64,000 nt of DNA from Ovis canadensis (GCF_042477335.2 NC_091246.1:251228501-251292500); one strand, 5' to 3'; shown: positions 50,062-61,434, counted from the first letter of the stretch. Made by a program: numbers and translations. The notes: generated from the letters alone by a model not told the origin.

Positions 50062-50598
50062 CAGTTCAGTTCAGTCGCTCAGTCATGTCCGACTCTTTGT
50101 GCCCCATGGACTGCAGCACGCCAGGCCTCCCTGTCCATCACCAACCTTCACCATCACCATATCACCATAGCCTTGACGAGACGGACCTTTGTTGGCAAAG
50201 TAATGTCTCTGCTTTTGAATATGCTATCTGGGTTGGTCATAACTTTCCTTCCAAGGAGTAAGCCTCTTTTAATTTCATGGCTGCAGTCCCCATCTGCAGT
50301 GATTTTAGAGCCCAAGAAAGAAAGTCTGACACTGTCTCCACTGTTTCCCCATCTATTTGCCATGAAGTGATGGGACCAGATGCCATGATCTTCATTTTCT
50401 GAATGTTGAGCTTTAAACCAACTTTTTCACTCTCCACTTTCACTTCCATCAAGAGGCTTTTTAGTTCCTCTTCACTTTCTGCCACAAGGGTGGTGTCATC
50501 TGCATATCTGAGGTTATTGATATTTCTTGCAGCAATCTTGATTCCAGCTTGTGCTTCTTCCAGCTCAGTGTTTCTCATGATGTACTCTGCATAGAAGT
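50062..50598 (-). repeat. BovB LINE fragment with internal deletion, reversed
   Basis: The 3' tail complement and first about 85 bases join directly (near 50147-50165) to the segment encoding KAMVFP-like sequence, omitting the CESW-to-MRWLDG part. The junction is CACCATCACCATATCACCAT. Confidence 0.85.
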
Positions 50599-50599
50599 T

Positions 50600-50905
50600 T
50601 TTCAGTCACTCAGTTGTGTCCAATTCTTTGAGACCCTATGGACTGTAGCCTGCCAGGCTCCTCTGTCCTTGGGATTTCCCAGGCAAGAATATTGGAAGTG
50701 TGAAAGTCGCTCCGTCATGCCCAACTCTGTGATCCCATGGACTATAACCTGCCAGGCTCCTTTGTCCATGGAATTCTCCAGGCAAGAATAGTGGAATGGG
50801 TTATGGTTCCCTTCTCTAGGGGATCTTCCCAACCCAGGGATCGAACCCAGATTCAAATCTGCATTACAGGCAGATTCTTTACCATCTGAGTCACTTGGAA
50901 AACCC
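50600..50905 (-). repeat. Bov-A plus Bov-tA units, reversed
   Basis: One Bov-A unit (50600-50690) is followed by a Bov-tA ending in GAGTCACTTGGAAAACCC. Confidence 0.8.
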
Positions 50906-50949
50906 TGTGCCTTCCCTAAGCTAAGAAGGTATATTTTGTTGTGCTTCCA

Positions 50950-51138
50950 AGTTGCTCAGTCGTGTCCAACTCTTTGGGTCCCCATGGACTGTATCTATGG
51001 GATTTTCCAGGTAGGAGTACTGGAGTGGGGTGCCATTTCCTTCTCCAGTGGATCTTCCCAACCGAGGGATCGAACCCCCCTGCCCCCGTCTCCTGCATTG
51101 CAGGCAGACAGTTTACCCTCTGAGCCACCAGAGAAGCC
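50950..51138 (-). repeat. Bov-tA SINE, reversed
   Basis: GTTGCTCAGTCGTGTCCAAC to GAGCCACCAGAGAAGCC. Confidence 0.85.
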
Positions 51139-51148
51139 AACCTCTATT

Positions 51149-51849
51149 TGTTGCAAGTAAGAACCAATTCTGACTCCAAGATGAATTTATTTCTTTGAGT
51201 TTAACGTTTGCTTTTCATTGCTTTTGTTATTGTAATTGTATATAATGACCTGCCTCAGGGAACCCTGCCCATATGCCTGAAGAGATTAACACTTCCCTGA
51301 GGTTGTCCAGTCTAGGAAATATTTGCAAGATAGTTATCTTTATTTCCTCAGTTCAGTTCAGTCTCTCAGTTGTGTCTGACTCTTTATGACCCCATGGACT
51401 GCAGCACACCAGGCCTCCCTGTTCAACACCAACTCCCAGAGTTTACCCAAACTCATGTCCACTGAGTTGTGATGCCGTTCAACCATCTCATCCTCTGTAG
51501 TCCCCTTCTCCCACCTTCAATCTTTCCCAACATCAGGGTCTTTTCTAAGGAGTCAGTTCTTCGCATCAGGTGGCCAAAGTATTGGAGTTTCAGCTTCAGC
51601 ATCAGTCCTTCCAGTGAATATTCAGGACAGATTTCCTTTAGGGTGGACTGGCTTATTTCCCCAACTCCTCCCCATCTCTGTCCTGTGAAAGAACCTGGCA
51701 TCTAAACCCTGACAAGACAGTTATTTGGAGACATTAGCCTGCCTTCCTGGTCATTTGGCCTTCTGAATAAAGTTGTATTCCTTGCCTCAACTCCTAGTCT
51801 CTCAGTCAATCAGTCTTAGACAAGCAGGCTGAGCTTGGATTCAGTAACA
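51149..51849 (+). mobile_element. ERV LTR-like element split by BovB
   Basis: Sequence on both sides of the BovB at 51351-51652 joins into one LTR-like unit, with AATAAA at 51767-51772 followed by a TTGCCTCAACTCC U5-like end and GGATTCAGTAACA. The TG and CA ends are tentative and I see no convincing flanking duplication. Confidence 0.5.
51351..51652 (-). repeat. BovB 3' fragment with target duplication, reversed
   Basis: Flanked by TTATTTCCTCA (51340-51350) and TTATTTCCCCA (51653-51663), one mismatch in 11. The BovB 3' end is complete and the 5' side is truncated. Confidence 0.8.
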
Positions 51850-51931
51850 TTCTCCTTCCCCCTAAGGCTAACTGTGGGTCAGAGGCCCTGGAAGAGATAT
51901 AAGATGTTTTTGTAGGTGCAGCCAAGTATGT

Positions 51932-52058
51932 ATGGCATCACCAACTCAATGGACAGGAGTCTGAGCAAACTCCAGGAGACAGTGAAGGTCAGGGAAGTCA
52001 GGAGTGCTGCCGTCCCTGGGGTTGCAAAGAGTCAGACACGACTTAGCGACTAAACAAT
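51932..52058 (+). repeat. BovB 3' end, forward
   Basis: ATGGCATCACCAACTCAATGG to GACACGACTTAGCGACTAAAC. Confidence 0.75.
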
Positions 52059-52423
52059 GAAGAGCCATGTATATCTGTGTGTGACAAGTGAGCTTCAGGG
52101 CAAGGAGACATTTGTCTGGAGTGAGAACAACCTCAGCATTGCTTGGGTAGAAAGGCACAACCTAATCCATTTATTTGGGGGCTCATTTGTGACCTTCAGC
52201 ACAACCCTGCTTCTGTGCCGTAGAGTAGTAAGTAAAAATAGAAGTAAATAAGAATAAAAATAAGGCAACTGCAAAAAGATCTATCTTTGAATTGGTGAGT
52301 TTAAACACACACACACACACATATATAAAATGAGAAGCTGGTAATTTTACTCCTAAGTATAGACCCATAGAAATGCAAAAATAATTTCCCCAAGAATGTT
52401 TATAGCAGTGCTATTCTACATAG

Positions 52424-52912
52424 TGTTGTAGCCACGCATTCCAGGACTCACTCAGAAGAACAATGCAGTTGTGGAGTGCAGTTTATTACACCGGCCTGCC
52501 CAAGGCAGAGTCTCCTTTTAGCCAAGGACCCCGACCGTCTTTGTGAAAACCTTATATACCTTAAGTGTATAAGGTTCCCTGAAACTAGTCTGAACAAAGG
52601 AAAAAGAAAGATACAATCAAAGTTAACCCATGATTCATATGCCTTAAACCTAGGTAGTTAACTGGACAATTATCAATAGGCTTGTGGTCATTCCCCAATA
52701 AGCATAATAGAATGTATGATTCTATTCGGTTACACAGATAATTAGGGTATTCTTTTAGGCGATGGAGAGCCCCAGGGCTCTTCCTTCCAGGGGCCTGGTT
52801 TTCCAGTTGGTATGTCGTTTCCATAGATACTGGGCATATAACTCAAAGTCCACAGTCCGCCCCAAGATGGAGTCCTGCTTTCAAGAGGGAGCCTGTTCTG
52901 TTTCCTCCTTCA
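52424..52912 (-). mobile_element. ERV LTR, copy 1, reversed
   Basis: Starts TGTTGTAGCCACGCATTCC and ends CTCCTTCA on the plus strand. It shares most of its sequence with the LTR at 53665-54203. The reverse strand has AATAAA (TTTATT near 52483-52488 on plus). The flanks ATAG and TATA do not match. No coding sequence. Confidence 0.75.
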
Positions 52913-53072
52913 TATAAAACTGGAAACAACTCAAACGACCATCTACAGTAGAGGGGATAAATTGTGGTATATTCAGCCAGAAGAGTGTCCACAACTATAG
53001 GCAACAACATATTATAGGTTTAATAAATACACTGATCAGTTAAAAAAAAGCAAACATAAAAAGCAATAAATA

Positions 53073-53180
53073 GGTACTTCTCTGACAGTCCAGTGGTTAA
53101 GAATCTGTGTTTCCAGTGCAAGGGGCTTGGGTTTGATCCCTGGTTGGGGAACTAAGATTCCACATGCCATGGGGGGGCAG
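53073..53180 (+). repeat. tRNA-Glu SINE, short
   Basis: TTCTCTGACAGTCCAGTGG head and TTTGATCCCTGGTTGGGGAA, then CACATGCCATGGG. Confidence 0.75.
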
Positions 53181-53518
53181 TCAAAGAAAAACAAGTGATA
53201 AATTCTATGTGATTAAATTTATATAAAGTTCAAAGGCAGACAAAGTTAATCTACAGTGTTAGGGGCCAGGCTTTTGAGGTGCTGAGGACATGCTCTTTCC
53301 TGATTTAGGTATGTTCATGTGATGAAAATTCACCTAGATGTACACTTCGATTTGTGCAATTTTCTCTGTGTGGTGTTTTAGTAAAAACTTTACATAAAGC
53401 TTCTTGATATAATGAAAGCTTTTTTGAAAAATTCTGTTTATCTTGCCCCTCTCCCTTTTCCTTTTCCCACTGGTAACCACTAATTTGTTCTCTATTTGTT
53501 ATATCCACTAGTTTGTTT

Positions 53519-54219
53519 CCACCTGGAATGCAGGAGACCTGGGTTCCATCCCTGGGTTAGGAAGATCCCGTGGAGAAGGGAAAGGCTACCCACTCCAGTA
53601 TTCTGGCCTCGAGAATTCCATGGACTATACCCATGGGGTTGCAAAGAGTTGGACATGATTGAGTTGTTGTAGCCACGCATTCCGGGAAACAAACTCACTC
53701 AGGACAATGCAGATAGTGGAGTGCAGTTTATTACACCGGCGGGCCCAAGGCAGAGTCTCCTCTTAGCCAAGGACCCCGACCAGCATTTGTGAGAATCTTT
53801 TATACCCCATGTGTACGTGTCTGAACCCACCACTCCAAATTCCTTGAGACTTACATAAACCAAGGATAATACAATCCCAATAACCCCGTCATTCACGTGC
53901 TATGTACTCATGTGCTCAAACAGTCAAACAATTAGCCAATAATCAATAAACCCGAGGTTACACTCCGATAGATACAGAAAAATTTATGGCCTGTCTGGAG
54001 GAAGGGGTGATTAGTGTATGTTTTCTCCTAGGTGATGAGTAACCTAGATACGATCTTCAAGGTTCCCCTGTCTGGAGGGGGTCTTATCCTTCTGTTTCCA
54101 TAGGAACTAAACACAGAGTTCAGAGTCCATTGGAAAGGTGGCCAAGCATGATCAGCATGAACAGGGCTAAGATGGAGTCCAGGCCCTATGAATTCCTTCT
54201 TCAGAGTGACTTTCACTTT
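53519..54219 (+). mobile_element. Bov-tA-type SINE split by an LTR
   Basis: SINE pieces at 53519-53664 and 54208-54219 flank the LTR. The 13-base CACTAGTTTGTTT at 53506-53518 recurs at 54220-54232, so the SINE insertion is fully bounded. The head is 5'-truncated. Confidence 0.85.
53665..54203 (-). mobile_element. ERV LTR, copy 2, reversed, inside the SINE
   Basis: TG...CA ends with GAGT on both sides (53661-53664, 54204-54207). Removing it and one GAGT restores the SINE sequence GATTGAGTGACTTTC. On the minus strand there is a TATAAA box (plus 53803-53798) and AATAAA (plus 53732-53727). It is a solo LTR with no viral genes. Confidence 0.85.
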
Positions 54220-54381
54220 CACTAGTTTGTTTTATTTTTTAGATTCCATATATAAGTGACATCATGCAGTATTTGTCTTTCTTTGTCTGAATTATTTCAC
54301 TTTAGCTTAATACCCTCCTAGTCCATCCATTGCTGTTGCAGATCGCAGAATTTTTTCTTTTTTATGGCAGAGTAGTATTCC

Positions 54382-54383
<2 letters not shown>

Positions 54384-54421
<38 letters not shown>
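54384..54421. repeat. (AT)n microsatellite
   Basis: About 19 uninterrupted TA dinucleotides inside the L1 segment. Confidence 0.9.
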
Positions 54422-54425
<4 letters not shown>

Positions 54426-54699
54426 ACATATTCTTTATCCGTTCATCTGTTGATGGACACTTAGGGGTAGGGGATTAAGAGGTACAAACCATTATGTATA
54501 AAATAGATGAGCAAAAGAGTATACTGTAAAACACAGGGGATATAGGCAATATTCTATAATAACTATAAGCATAGCATAATCTTTAAAAATTGAGAATCAC
54601 TATGTTGTGCACCTCAACTTATAATATTACACATCAAATATACTGCAATAAAATTTTTAAAATAGATGCAAAAAAAGAAAAGTTAGAAACAAAGTAAAA

Positions 54700-55270
54700 A
54701 AAAATAAGAATTTGAACACATACAAAAAAATTCAATCTAACTCATGAAAAATGAACTTAGCATGAATAGTCTGATAAAACTCACAGAGTTTACTTGTCTT
54801 TGCACTGAGTGGTTTCAAACAAACAAACACATTTTAATAGTGAGCTTTGTCGTATCGGAGACCTTGAGTTGAACTTTGTGGTAGCACCCATCTCAGCCAG
54901 GACCCCAAGAGAGAGCATGCAAAAGGCTTCACGCCCCCTCCTTCCTTCTTATGTATGAAATTAAGTAAATAGCAGCCGTTGTTGGAGGGACCTTCAGTCC
55001 TCTGAAGAGTTCTAGCCCCAGGCTTGTTTGGCGGTGGGATGGATCCCTGGCTAAAGACAGGTGGCCAACTGTTTAAGCAGTATGGGTGTTCTGATCTCTC
55101 CTATGGGGAGAAACAGCAGGGCCCATGTCGTGTGCAGTCACGTTTATTTGGGAGAGACCTAAGTAGATAAACAGATACATTTCTTTCCAATTTATTTATG
55201 GAGGTGTATGGAAGTCAGATATTATCTTTAAGTTGTTGGTTGATCTCAGAGAGTTTTAAATTACAATTTT
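54700..55270. other. Intergenic, nothing recognised
   Basis: Unassigned sequence. No gene or clear repeat. Confidence 0.35.
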
Positions 55271-55287
55271 AAAGTGCTCCATTGAAA

Positions 55288-55337
55288 GAGTAACAAATAA
55301 AAGTCATTTGGTAAATCTTAAAAAAACAAACAAAAAA
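55288..55337 (+). pseudogene. Tiny processed retrocopy with poly(A) and target duplication
   Basis: A 50-base insert carries AATAAA at 55296-55301, 18 more bases, then an A-rich tail. AAAGTGCTCCATTGAAA occurs at 55271-55287 and again at 55338-55354. The source transcript is not identified. Confidence 0.7.
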
Positions 55338-55354
55338 AAAGTGCTCCATTGAAA

Positions 55355-56945
55355 CTGTCCTTTGGAGAAAGGTAAGGAAGAGAAGGTTGGAGAAACTTCA
55401 CCCATGGAAACTTAGTCAGTTGCAGCAAAGACCTCCTTTAAAGTTTAAGTCTGCCTGTCTGATGTGTGTTTTTGTCATTACAGCTCTTCTCTTTAATGTT
55501 TACTGAAAAGGAGCGAGAGGTTCTCTGAGATGTTTAATATTTTAACTCCAAGGATTTTCTTTACTCCACTAAGAAGGCAACCTTTACCACGAGGCTTGTG
55601 ATGACTACGCAGCCTGTAACGCGTATTCACCAGAGAGACATTGTGTTGGTGTTTTTGAGTTAAAGAGGGTGGTTGTTATCAGCCTCTGGATTTGTTCCCC
55701 TAAGCTGCAAATAAACTTGCCAGACTTGTGATGCTTAAGTTACCCACCTGCAGAAATGAAAACTCCAGGCTGATGTTAATTAACCCTCCATTGTAGACTG
55801 TGAAGTTTCTTGCCCAACAGAGAGCACTAGATGGGTTCACGTCTCCTTCTGTAGAAAATTTAAGTTGCTTGAAGCACATCATGAAGTTTAGCTCTTCAGC
55901 AGGCCTAGTTATGGAAAGGTCAGACGGGGATTTCTACAGAGAAGCTGCCATCAGGGTTCACGGGGTTCTGTGTTCTCCCTTCTCAGGGCAGACATACAGC
56001 CTTATTGCTCAGGGCACAGGGGCTGTCTTTTGTAGGGATCATGGCCCTGGTTCCCTGTTTCAGGGGACTCATCCTGAGGTTCTCGAATAACATATTCTGT
56101 CTCTTTAGTGGTATCCCACACAGGTGACGTCGAGGAATTGGCATGCGGTTTTCTGCGAAGATATCTGTTTATACTGCAGGTTTAATACTCTGAGAGTCTC
56201 ATTCATTCGGAGCATATTTATTAAACATCAAAGGCTGGCTTTGATATGCTCCGCCATGAGAATTAGAGGGGAATGGAGGGGGTTGCTGGAGAGGCCACAG
56301 GACTCTTTTCTGGTATATACTCTGCTCTGTGGGCATTGCGTGTGTTCACTGTACCCTTTTCCCTCCATGCAGCAAGACTGCCTAGTTTTGACAAAGTGCA
56401 TAATATTTCTAAGAAGCATCATTTGACCTTTCCCCAAAGGACATGGCGGGGGCGGGGGGATGTGTAGTGGGGAGAAGAAAGGCTGACGCTAATGTGAAAA
56501 TGGAAAAAGACAACACTTGCAAAAAGAGAACTGTTGAGGGCTGTTTGACCTTCCCTTGTGGACGGTGTCCTTTGGCACCATTTCAACACTCTTTGTCTCC
56601 TCCGGCAGGAGACAGACACGTTTTCCCAGGGCAGCCACATCCTTTATCCACAGACCATCTCAGAAATGCTATCTGTAAATTGCCAGCGGAGGTGGAAGCA
56701 GTTTTTGCTAAAACTGTTGACAGAGCAAAGCTGCCGCCAGATCAAAATCCAGCTACTTGAAACTCCTGGGCTGTAGTTTCTGGAGGTCAGAATCAGACAA
56801 CTGTGGGCAGAGAATGAGATTTCACCGAAAGGAAGTGTCTTTGTTTTTCCTGGGCAAGATGGAGGTGAGTGTGATGTGATAGATTGTGGAGGTGTGGTGC
56901 TGTTGAGACATTCAGACCGTCCGTGGCTTATTCAGTCCAATAAAT
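55355..56945. other. Intergenic, apparently single-copy, nothing recognised
   Basis: No repeat family, exon or conserved protein is recognised. Open frames up to 105 codons have no supporting features. Confidence 0.35.
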
Positions 56946-56949
56946 TTGC

Positions 56950-57165
56950 TGCCCTGCAGTGGTTATTCAAAATACAAATATGGCTATGTCACCTGCTGCT
57001 TAAGATGCTTTACGGGCTCTTCGACTTTGTCCATTGGTCTCAGGATAAAGCCTAAGTGCCTTAGTCTGGCAGAGGATGTTCTTCACTCTTTGGCTCTAGC
57101 CTCTTTCTTGAAGTCCCTCTTCCCTGCCCTTAAGTGGTCCAGCAATATCAGGAATGTTAAATAGC
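56950..57165 (+). repeat. L2-like old LINE fragment
   Basis: GCTGCTTAAGATGCTTTACGG, CTCAGGATAAAGCCTAAGTG and CCTTAGTCTGGCAGAGG follow the pattern of the L2 3' region. Confidence 0.5.
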
Positions 57166-57297
57166 TCACCCCCACCCCCAACAGAATTAACTACTGCAGT
57201 TGCTCTCTAATACACTACATTATTGCTAAATGAACCTCCGTCCTGCAAGCTTCTTTCTTTTTGTTCATTTTTTTTTTTTAATTAAAAAGTCTTTTAA

Positions 57298-57620
57298 GGA
57301 CTTCCATGGTGGTGCAGTGCAGAAGAATCCGCCTGCCATTGCAGGGGACATGGGTTCGACCCCTGGTTTGGGATGATTCCACATGCCACTGAGGAACTAA
57401 CGCCGGGTGCCATGACTTCTGAGTCCGTGCCCTAGGGCCCGCAAGTTGCAACTACTGAAGCCCAAGTGTCCAGAGCCTGTGCTCTGGAATAAGAAAAGCC
57501 ACCACTGTGAGAAGCCCGAGCACCACAACCAGAAAGTGGCCCCCATTTGCCTCAACTAGAGAAAGCCTGAGCACAGCAACAAAGACCCAGCACAGCCAAA
57601 ATTAAAGTAAATAAATACAT
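57298..57620 (+). repeat. tRNA-Glu SINE (CHR-type)
   Basis: Head GGACTTCCATGGTGGTGCAG through the long body to GCACAGCCAAAATTAAAGTA. Similar A/T-rich flanks (AATTAAAAAGTCTTTTA and AATTAAAGTTTTTAA) suggest a target duplication. Confidence 0.75.
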
Positions 57621-57837
57621 AGAATTAAAGTTTTTAAATTAAAAGTAATATGCACATATGGTTTGAAAAAGACTACCAGTATATAGAGATGTGCTTATTG
57701 TGAAAAGCAAACAATCTGCTGTTCCCTAAGCCCAGAGGCACGCTATTTTCCCCGTATGGCTATTTCTTCTGTCTTTCTTCAGATCTCGAACATCTCCTGA
57801 CTTGACAGACTGAGCTATTTAAGGCCCAAAGCTGATC

Positions 57838-57884
57838 ATGTCACACACATACACACACAGGCACACCCCCCCCCACACACACCC
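57838..57884. repeat. (CA)n and C-run simple repeat
   Basis: TCACACACATACACACACAGG, then nine C residues and ACACACAC. Confidence 0.85.
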
Positions 57885-58021
57885 ATCTGAAACTGAGAGC
57901 TGCCTTTTGGAACACGGTCAACATCTTAACAGGGTGAACCGGGCCCTCCTGCTGCCCTTGTCTGCTTTTCTGGTTTCTTTTCTTTTCTTTGTCCACGTGC
58001 ATTTTCAACTGTTACACCTTT

Positions 58022-58303
58022 AAAAAAAACCGATTTATTTGTTTTTGGCTCTGCTGGGTCTTCATTCCTGTGGGTGCTCTCCGGGCACCGTACGTGGGCT
58101 TCTCCCGGTGCGGGCTCCTCTGGTTGTGGAGCATGGGCTCCCGGGTGCAGTCTCCTGGGGTGCGGTTCCTGGGCTCCAGAGCACAGGCTCAATAGTTGTG
58201 ACACACAGACTTAGTTGCTCTGCCATGTATGGGATCTTACCTGACTCTATCAAACCTGTCTCCAGCATTGGCAGGCAGATCCTTTACCTCTGAGCCACCA
58301 GTT
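58022..58303 (-). repeat. tRNA-Glu SINE (CHR-type), reversed
   Basis: A-rich start, GGCTCTGCTGGGTCTTC, and head complement TCTGAGCCACCAG at the right end. Confidence 0.75.
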
Positions 58304-60530
58304 GAGTTCAGTCGCTCAGTCATGTCCGACTCTTTGCAACCCCATGAACCGCAGCACACCAGGCCTCCCTGTCCATCACCAACTCCCACAGTCCAACCAA
58401 ACCCCTGTCCGTTGAGTTGGTGATGCCATCCAACCATCTTATCCTCTGTTGTCCCCTTCTCCTCCTGCCCTCAATCTTTCCCAACATCAGGGTCTTTTCC
58501 GATGAGTCAGCTCATCAGGTGGCCAAAGGACTGGAGTTTCAGCTTCAACATCAGTCCCTCCAATGAACACCCAGGACTGATCTCCTTTAGAATGGTTGGA
58601 TCTCCTTGCAGTCCAAGGGAATCTTAACAGTCTTCTCCAACACCACAGTTCAAAAGCAACAATTCTTCGGGGCTCAGCTTTCTTTATAGTCCAACTCTCA
58701 CATCCATACATGACCACTATGGAAAAACCATAGCCTTGACTAGACAGACCTTTGTTGACAAAGTAATGTCTCTGCTTTTCAATATGCTCTCTAGATTAGT
58801 CATAACTTTCCTTCCAAGGAGCAAGTGTTGTTTAAATTCATGGCTGCAGTCACCATCTGCAGTGATTTTGGAGCCCAGAAAAATAAAGTCAGCCACTGAT
58901 TCCACTGTTTCCCCATCTATTTGCCATGAAGTGATGGGACCAGATGCCATGATCTTCGTTTTCTGAATGTTGAGCTTTAAGCCAACTTTGTCACTCTCCA
59001 CTTTCACTTTCATCAAGAGGCTCTTTAGTTCTTCTTCACTTTCTGCCGTAAGGGTGGTGTCATCTGCATATCTAAGGTTATTGATATTTCTCCCGGCAAT
59101 CTTGATTCCAGCTTGTGCTTCTTCCAGCCCAGCATTTCTCATGATGTACTCTGCATATAAGTTAAATAAGCACAGTGACAATATACAGCCTTGATGTACT
59201 CCTTTTCCTATTTGGAACCAGTCTGTTGTTCCATGTCCAGTTCTAACTGTTGCTTCCTGACCTGCACATAGGTTTCTCAAGAAGCAGGTCAGGTGGTCTG
59301 GTATTCCCATCTCTTTCAGAATTTTCCACGTTTATTGTGATCCATACAGTCAAAGGCTTTGGCCTAGTTAATAAAGCAGAAATAGATGTTTTTCTGGAAC
59401 TCTCTTGCTTTTTCCATGATCCAGCGGATGTTGGCAATTTGATCTCTGGTTCCTCTGACTTTTCTAAAACCAGCTTGAACATCTGGAGGTTCAAGCCTGG
59501 CTTGGAGGATTCTGAACATTACTTTATTAGCATGTGAGATGAGTGCAATTGTGAAGTCGTTTGAGCATTCTTTGGCGTTGCCTTTCTTTGGGATTGGAAT
59601 GAAAACTGACCCTTTCCAGTCCTGTGGCCACTGCCGAGTTTTCCAAATTTGCTGGCATATTGAGTGCAGCACTTTCACAGCATCATCTTTTAGGATTTGA
59701 AATAGCTCAACTGGAATTCCATCACCTCCACTAGCTTTTTTCATAGTGATGCTTCCTAAGGCACACTTGACTTTACATTCCAGGATGTCTGGCTCTAGGT
59801 GAGTGATCACACCATCATGATTATCTGGGTTGTGAAGATCTTTTTTGTACAGTTCTTCTGTGTATTCTTGCCACCTCTTAATATCTTCTGCTTCTGTTAG
59901 GTCCATACCATTTCTGTCCTTTATTGAGCCCATCTTTGCATAAAATGTTCCTTTGGTATCTCTAAATTTTTTGAAGAGATCTCTAGTCTTTCCCATTGTA
60001 TTGTTTTCCTCTATTTCTTTGCATTGATCACTGAGGAAGGTTTTCTTATCTCTCTTTGCTATTCTTTGGAACTCTGCATTCAAATGGGTATATCTTTCCT
60101 TTTCTCCTTTGCTTTTCACTTCCCTTCTTTTCACAGCTATTTGTAAGGCCTCCTCAGAAAGCCATTTTACTTTTTTGCATTTATTTTTCTTGGGGATGGT
60201 CTTGATCCCTGTCTCCTGTACAATGTCACGAACCTCCATCCATAGTTCATCAGGCACTCTATCAGATCTAGTCCCTTAAATCTATTTTTCACTTCCACTG
60301 TATAGTCAAAAGGGATTTGATTCAGGTCATACCTGAATGGTCTAGTGGTTTTCTCCACTTTCTTCAATTTCAATCTGAATTTGGCAATAAGGAGTTTTAT
60401 GATCTGAGCTACAGTCACTTCCTGGTCTTGTTCTTGCTGACTGTGTAGAGCTTCTCCATCTGTGGCTGCAAAGAATATAATCAATCTGATTTCGGTATCG
60501 ACCATCTGGTGATGTCCATGTGGAGTCTAA
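58304..60530 (-). repeat. Long BovB LINE copy, reversed; best-preserved frame in the window
   Basis: Minus-strand frames of 297 (60257-59364) and 197 residues (59310-58717) cover the linker and reverse transcriptase, with YADDTTL at plus 59050-59070. Frameshifts separate the blocks. The endonuclease part is missing at the right end, so it cannot move by itself. Confidence 0.9.
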
Positions 60531-60627
60531 GCCCCAATTTTTACATCTTTAGAGTGACACCCACCCCACACCAGTATCCATGCCTTTGTGGAATCCCTTC
60601 CCCTTGACTATGGGCTGGACATCAGGG

Positions 60628-60838
60628 GCTTCCCTGGTGGCTCAGGGGTTAAAGCGTCTGCCTCCAATGTGGGAGACCTGGGTTTGACCCCTGGGTCAGG
60701 AAGATCCCCTGGAGAAGGAAATGGTAACCCACTCCAGTATTCCTGCCTGGAGAATCCCATGAACAGAAGCCTGGTAGGCTACAGTCCACGGGGTCGCAAA
60801 GAGTCGGATACGACTGAGCAACTTCGCTTCACTTCAGG
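60628..60838 (+). repeat. Bov-tA SINE
   Basis: GGCTTCCCTGGTGGCTCAGG to CGACTGAGCAACTTCGCTTC; little diverged. Confidence 0.9.
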
Positions 60839-61434
60839 GACATCTTCTAAGGCATAGAATTTGGCAAAGTGATGGGATATTACTTTTACAATCAGGCTAC
60901 CAAAAAACTCTGGCTTCTCTCTGGCTCCCCCTCATGCTTCTTCTGAGGGAAGCCAGTTGCTGTGCTGTGAATTGCCCAGTAGAGCAGCTCATGTTACAAG
61001 GAACTAAACAGTAACAGCAATAGCCTGTAGGAGTCCTGCCAACAGCCGCACATGTGAGCTTTGAAGTTGATCCTTCCCCAGTCGAGCCTTCAGATGAGCC
61101 TGCAGCCCCAGTGATGCCTTAACTGCAGTCTTGTAGGAGACTTTGAGATGACCCAGCTCATCCCAGACTCCTGACCTGCAGGAACTGTGTGATAATAAAT
61201 TTCTGTTGTCCCAAGCTGCTAAATTTTGGCATAATTTGTTACACAGCCACAGGTAGCTGGCACAATCATTATGTTTGTTTTTTTCCTGTTTAGTCATAGA
61301 GCTTTTAATTTGTCCTCCCTTAACTTCCCCTTCCCATACCCCTCAACAACTATTAACAGACTAGGCATTCCTTCCAAGTATTTTCTGTGTTCATATAATC
61401 CAATAAAAAATATTATATATGCGTGAGACTTACT
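60839..61434. other. Intergenic, nothing recognised
   Basis: TGTGTGATAATAAATTTCTG and GCTAAATTTTGGC suggest an old L1- or LTR-type fragment near 61190-61260. Otherwise unassigned. Confidence 0.3.

Larger units (their letters stand above)
52330..53240 (+). repeat. L1 LINE segment interrupted by an LTR and a SINE
   Basis: TTTATAGCAGTGCTATTC before the LTR and ACTGGAAACAACTCAAACGA after it are adjacent parts of L1. A SINE at 53073-53180 interrupts it again. A short (CA)n run sits just before it at 52303-52320. Confidence 0.65.
53400..54660. repeat. L1 3'-region pieces in both orientations
   Basis: 53400-54470 reads as reversed L1 3' region (GTATTCCATTATATA, CATCTGTTGATGGACA). 54470-54660 reads forward to a 3' end (CTGCAATAAAATTTTTAAA). 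It hosts the SINE and LTR nest. Confidence 0.6.

Noticed and set aside
55355-56945. An undescribed gene in the apparently single-copy stretch
   Set aside because: Frames are short, lack splice-flanked continuity and resemble no family I know. Transcription data would be needed to reopen this.
59364-60257. A 297-codon open frame that could be taken for a protein gene
   Set aside because: It is the linker/reverse transcriptase part of a BovB LINE, with the same sequence recurring in broken form elsewhere in the window.
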